Below, in pieces: positions 22,625-25,581 of a stretch of 25,581 nucleotides of DNA. The translations under genes and the position numbers were made by a program. Each line of letters begins with the position of its first letter. Position 1 is the first letter of the stretch. Source of the DNA: CAYXGZ01 sp964464755 (GTDB lineage Bacteria > Planctomycetota > MHYJ01 > JACPRB01); contig CAYXGZ010000049.1 in the NCBI GenBank assembly GCA_964464755.1, positions 1 to 25,581 on the forward strand, in the 5' to 3' direction. A model generated the notes under the pieces. The model was not told where the DNA came from. It saw only the letters and a program-made list of their open reading frames with translations, and made no database searches.

Positions 22625-24178
22625 CTAGTATTGCCGGCGGACCCGGGAGCTGGGGATGCCCATCTCCTCGCGGTACTTGGCGATGGTGCGCCGGGCGGCG
22701 TTGATGCCCTGCGCCTTGAGGATGCGGACGATCTCGAGGTCGCTGAGCGGGTTCTTGCGGTCCTCGCCGTCGAGGATCTCGCGGATGCGGTCCATGAGGG
22801 CGAGGCGCGTGCGGTCGTCCTCGGGCGCGCCCGCGGGCGCGGCGGGGGCGCCGGGGAGCGGCGGGGCGGCCTTCGGCGCGGCGCTCGCGAAGAAGAACTT
22901 CATCGGGAAGATGCCGCGGGGCGTCTCGATCCACTTGCCGCTGATCGCGCGGCTGACGGTCGAGACGTGGATGCCCACGTCGTCGGCGACCTCCTGCATC
23001 TTCAGGGGCCGGAGGTGCTCGGCGCCCTGCTCGAAGAAGTCCATCTGGTGGCGGAGGATCTCCGCGGTGATGCGCTGGATCGTCGAGCGCCGCTGCTCGA
23101 TCGCGCTGATGAGCTTGCGGCCCGCGTCGATCTTCCGGCGGATGTAGTCCTTCTCGTCCTTCGCCAGGGTCTTGCCCTTGAGCAGCTCCTGGTAGCTGCG
23201 GTTGATGGACAGCGGCGGGAGGTAGGAGTCCTCGATGACGATCTCGTAGGTCCCGTCGACCTTCCGGATGAGGACCTCGGGGAAGACCCGGGGCGTGCTG
23301 GCGGCGGAGTGCGTGGCGCCGGGCTTCGGGTTGAGCTTCTGGATCTCGGCGATGAGCGTCTTGACGTCCTCGAGGACGACGGCGGGGTCCGTGCCGGGCC
23401 GCAGGCCGAAATCCGCGAGCGCGGCCGGGTCGGCGCAGATCTCGCGGACCATCTTGGGCAGGCGGTTGTGCCCGATGTCCTCGAGGTGGCGGTCGATGAG
23501 GCGCCGCTTGGCGGCGAAGTTCGCGTCGGCCTCGTCGAGCTGGAGGATGAGGCACTCGCGCGGGGAGCGGGCGCCGATGCCGCGGGGTTCCAGCTTCTGG
23601 AGGAAGGAGAGCGCGGTCTCGAGCATCCGGCCGATGACCTCGGGGTCGAGGCGGCGGATCTCGGGGGGCGCGGCCTGGGCGATCTCCTCGAGGGCCGCGG
23701 AGAGGTAGCCGTTGTCGTCGATGTGCTCGATGAGCAGCTCGAGGTAGGGGCCCATCGAGGCGTCGACCTCGAGGACGGCGAGCTGGGCGCGCAGGTGGTC
23801 GCGGATCCCCAGCGAGGGGGCGCCGACGTTCTGGAGGTACTCGAACTTCTTGTCCTCGTCGCCGCCGCCGCGCGGGGTGCGGCGCTCGGAGGCGAACCAC
23901 TCCTCCTCGACGGACTCCAGGAACTCGCGCTTGCGGTCCTCGACGGTCTCCTCCGTCTCGGGGGTCGGGGCGGGGCCGGCGGCCTCGGCGACCGTCTCCG
24001 GGCTGCGGTCCTCGAGCTCCGTGGTCAGGTCGAGGGCGGGGTTGATCTCGAGCTCCTCGTCGATCTTCTGGCGGAGCTGGAGCAGGGGCAGCTGGAGCAG
24101 CTCGAGGTTCTGCAGCATCTGCTGCGAGAGCTGCATCCTCTGCTCGAGGCGCTGGGAGAGGTTGGCCTCGAGGCGCAC
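22625..24178 (-). CDS. rpoN: RNA polymerase sigma-54 factor RpoN
   Basis: A 517-residue sigma-54. Region I is the glutamine-rich activator-binding start (LEQRMQLSQQMLQNLELLQLP). It is followed by an acidic region II (about 50-115). The core-binding domain covers about 120-330, and the HTH contains 'MQEVADDVGIHVSTVSRAISGKWIETPRGIFPMKFFF'. The RpoN box is present as ARRTIAKYRE (495-504), with Ile for the usual Val. An Ala/Pro-rich linker lies between HTH and box. It starts at a GTG 2 nt after the recR stop. The factor transcribes -24/-12 promoters with AAA+ activators, none of which lies here. Confidence 0.96.
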   Translation of the reverse strand: MRLEANLSQRLEQRMQLSQQMLQNLELLQLPLLQLRQKIDEELEINPALDLTTELEDRSPETVAEAAGPAPTPETEETVEDRKREFLESVEEEWFASERRTPRGGGDEDKKFEYLQNVGAPSLGIRDHLRAQLAVLEVDASMGPYLELLIEHIDDNGYLSAALEEIAQAAPPEIRRLDPEVIGRMLETALSFLQKLEPRGIGARSPRECLILQLDEADANFAAKRRLIDRHLEDIGHNRLPKMVREICADPAALADFGLRPGTDPAVVLEDVKTLIAEIQKLNPKPGATHSAASTPRVFPEVLIRKVDGTYEIVIEDSYLPPLSINRSYQELLKGKTLAKDEKDYIRRKIDAGRKLISAIEQRRSTIQRITAEILRHQMDFFEQGAEHLRPLKMQEVADDVGIHVSTVSRAISGKWIETPRGIFPMKFFFASAAPKAAPPLPGAPAAPAGAPEDDRTRLALMDRIREILDGEDRKNPLSDLEIVRILKAQGINAARRTIAKYREEMGIPSSRVRRQY

Positions 24179-24180
24179 GG

Positions 24181-24777
24181 CTAGAAGTCCCTCCGGCCCT
24201 TGAGGGCGTCCGCGACGATGGTGCGGCTGGCGTACTCGAGGCTGGAGCCCGTGGGCAGGCCGCGGGCGATGCGGGTGACCTTGACGCCGGAGGGGGCGAG
24301 GAGCTTCTGCAGGTAATAGGCCGTGGCGTCCCCCTCGGCCGTGGGATTGGTCGCCACGATCAGCTCCTCGATCCCGCCCTTCTTCACGCGCTCCTCCAGC
24401 CGGCCGATGGTCAGGTTCCCGGGGCCGACGCCGTCGAGCGGCGAGAGGCGCCCGTGGAGGACGTGGTAGAGCCCGCCGTGGGCGCCCGCCTTCTCGATCG
24501 CGCCGAGGTCCCGCGAGTGCTCGACGACGCAGACCACGCGCCGGTCGCGCCGCGGGTCGGCGCAGATCGCGCAGGGGTCGGCGACGGTGATATCATAGCA
24601 CACCGAGCAGGAGCGCAGCCGCTCCTTGACCTCGCGGATCGCGTCGGCCAGCGCGAGGGCGTCCTCGCGCGGCGCGGCGTGCAGGTGGTACGCGAGGCGC
24701 TCCGCGGTCTTCTCGCCGACGCCGGGGAGCTTGGCGAGCTCGCCGACGAGGCGCCGGAGGGGCTCGGGCCCGGTCAT
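24181..24777 (-). CDS. recR: recombination mediator RecR
   Basis: A 198-residue RecR, the normal length. The N-terminal helix-hairpin-helix holds 'LAKLPGVGEKTAERLAYHL'. The four-cysteine zinc finger is C57, C60, C69 and C72 (CSVC...CAIC). The Toprim domain follows (VVCVVEHSRDLGAIE; ELIVATNPTAEGDATAYYL). With RecO or RecF it loads RecA on gapped DNA. Its ATG overlaps the ybaB stop as ATGA, keeping the common dnaX-ybaB-recR order. Confidence 0.97.
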   Translation of the reverse strand: MTGPEPLRRLVGELAKLPGVGEKTAERLAYHLHAAPREDALALADAIREVKERLRSCSVCYDITVADPCAICADPRRDRRVVCVVEHSRDLGAIEKAGAHGGLYHVLHGRLSPLDGVGPGNLTIGRLEERVKKGGIEELIVATNPTAEGDATAYYLQKLLAPSGVKVTRIARGLPTGSSLEYASRTIVADALKGRRDF

Positions 24778-25097
24778 CAGGCCAGCCCGGGGACGTTGAT
24801 CCCGGTCACCTTGGTCAGCTCCTTCTCCCGGAGGGCCTTGGCCTTCTTCAGGGCGTCGTTGACCGCCGCCTGGACCAGGTCCTCCAGCATCCCCTTGTCG
24901 CCCGCCGCGGCGACCTGCTCGTCGACGGAGACCGCGACGACCTCCTGGGCGCCCGAGGCCTTCACCTTCACGGAGCCGCCGCCCGCGCTGCCCTCGACGA
25001 TCATCTCCTTGAGCCGCTCCTCGACCTCGAGGAGCCGGCGCTGCATGTCGTGGACCTGCTTGCCCATCTTGTTCGGATTCACGCCGCCGGAGAACAT
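24777..25097 (-). CDS. ybaB: YbaB/EbfC family nucleoid-associated protein
   Basis: A 106-residue DNA-binding protein with the family layout: an N-terminal helix (MGKQVHDMQRRLLEVEERL), a central beta-hairpin (VEGSAGGGSVKVKASGAQEVVAVSVD) and a C-terminal helix (LEDLVQAAVNDALKKAKAL). It forms dimers that bind and compact DNA. The ATG has GGAGGG 6 nt upstream and lies 12 nt after the dnaX stop; its stop overlaps recR. Confidence 0.95.
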   Translation of the reverse strand: MFSGGVNPNKMGKQVHDMQRRLLEVEERLKEMIVEGSAGGGSVKVKASGAQEVVAVSVDEQVAAAGDKGMLEDLVQAAVNDALKKAKALREKELTKVTGINVPGLA

Positions 25098-25109
25098 GGC
25101 CGACCCTCC

Positions 25110-25581
25110 CTATTCGATGCCGACGATCTTGGAACCGGGGAAGCCGTCGAGGACCTTGCGGACCGCGGGGTTGTCGGCGAGGTCCCGCGGGGCCGGGGCG
25201 GGCGCGGCCTTGAAGAGCGGCTCCGCCCCCGGGGCCGCCGGCGCGCCGCCCGCGCGCTGGAGCACGGCGTGGATCCCGAGCCGCCGGCCGAAGACCCGGT
25301 GCAGCGCCGACTCGACGAGCTGCCGGTTCTTCGGCGTCTCCAGCTGGTCGAGGTGGAACTTCGCGAAGGTGGCCGGGAGCGTGAACTCGACCTCGTCGCC
25401 GACGAGCTTGGTCGGCCGCCCCGCCTCGATGAGCGCCGCGACGACGCGCGACTTCTCCTTCATCTCCTTGGCGACCTGGTGCCAGGCGTCCGAGAGGGCC
25501 TGGATCGTGACGTCGCCCCCCGCCGGGACGGGCTCGGGGGGCGCGGGCTCGTCGGGCGAGTCCGCCAGGGCCGAGACCGGG
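25110..25581 (-). CDS. dnaX: DNA polymerase III subunit gamma/tau, C-terminal part (start outside window)
   Basis: The frame is open to the window edge. About 157 residues are visible: a Pro/Ala-rich linker (DSPDEPAPPEPVPAG) and then a terminal domain, 'LSDAWHQVAKEMKEKSRVVAALIEAG', 'VEFTLPATFAKFHLDQLETPKNRQLVESALHRVFGRRLGIHAVL'. This resembles the tau C-terminal domain of other bacteria. The ATPase and clamp-loader domains lie upstream, outside the window. The assignment rests on this tail and on its place before ybaB-recR. Confidence 0.85.
   Translation of the reverse strand, partial: PVSALADSPDEPAPPEPVPAGGDVTIQALSDAWHQVAKEMKEKSRVVAALIEAGRPTKLVGDEVEFTLPATFAKFHLDQLETPKNRQLVESALHRVFGRRLGIHAVLQRAGGAPAAPGAEPLFKAAPAPAPRDLADNPAVRKVLDGFPGSKIVGIE

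Noticed and set aside
19911..23900. 1329-residue minus-strand open frame
   Set aside because: It spans the kinase, moxR and rpoN genes in another frame and is Arg/Pro-rich without any domain.
1..25581. Genome-wide reassignment of TGA (for example to Trp)
   Set aside because: TGA ends several intact genes here (3620, 4915, 6156, 7337 and the ATGA overlaps), and Trp is encoded by TGG throughout.
1..25581. tRNA, rRNA, CRISPR, insertion sequences, prophage
   Set aside because: No cloverleaf, repeat array, transposase or terminal inverted repeat was found by reading.

Overview
The window is very G+C-rich bacterial chromosome, almost fully coding, with short intergenic gaps and no rRNA, tRNA, CRISPR array or insertion sequence that I can see. 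A Gram-negative-type envelope is suggested by an HldD-like heptose epimerase. RpoN, a PknB-like kinase, STN-like secreted proteins and a HEAT/DUF4159-like protein together resemble Planctomycetota or a neighbouring deep lineage. That placement is inference; Myxococcota or Acidobacteriota are not excluded.

Layout: 1-2954 (minus) holds a Kef-type antiporter, a GspF-like repeat protein and an F420-type oxidoreductase joined by ATGA overlaps. 3015-9640 (plus) holds an unknown protein, two tandem secreted STN-like paralogues, a TPMT-like methyltransferase, a small HD hydrolase and a fused alpha-beta 2-oxoacid dehydrogenase E1. 9637-10781 holds a divergent pair of unknown genes. 10839-14518 holds two minus-strand transcription units around a plus-strand response regulator. 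14595-18081 holds a small membrane protein, an APC permease and a saccharopine-dehydrogenase-like enzyme. 18078-21583 (minus) holds a membrane kinase, an 89-residue membrane protein and a CNNM-CBS-EIIA fusion. 21626-25581 (minus) is a housekeeping run: dnaX (3' part), ybaB, recR, rpoN, moxR.

The most notable signal is a pair of probable selenoprotein genes about 550 bp apart on the minus strand, each broken by one in-frame TGA. In the first (10839-12458) the TGA falls in a cysteine-rich insert and gives a U-T-G-C motif, with an 8-bp hairpin whose loop starts 28 nt downstream. In the second (13012-13575), a peroxiredoxin-like protein, the TGA replaces the C-terminal cysteine expected in this family, and a 6-bp hairpin with a GGUC loop starts its loop 24 nt downstream. 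TGA is an ordinary stop elsewhere in the window, so the code is not globally changed. No Sec machinery gene lies in the window, so selenocysteine remains a strong but untested inference.

Two organisational habits recur. Many transcription units have a TANNNT -10 box 6-9 bp before the start codon and no Shine-Dalgarno, implying leaderless mRNAs. Three convergent gene pairs end in one shared CTAG, each strand using TAG as stop.
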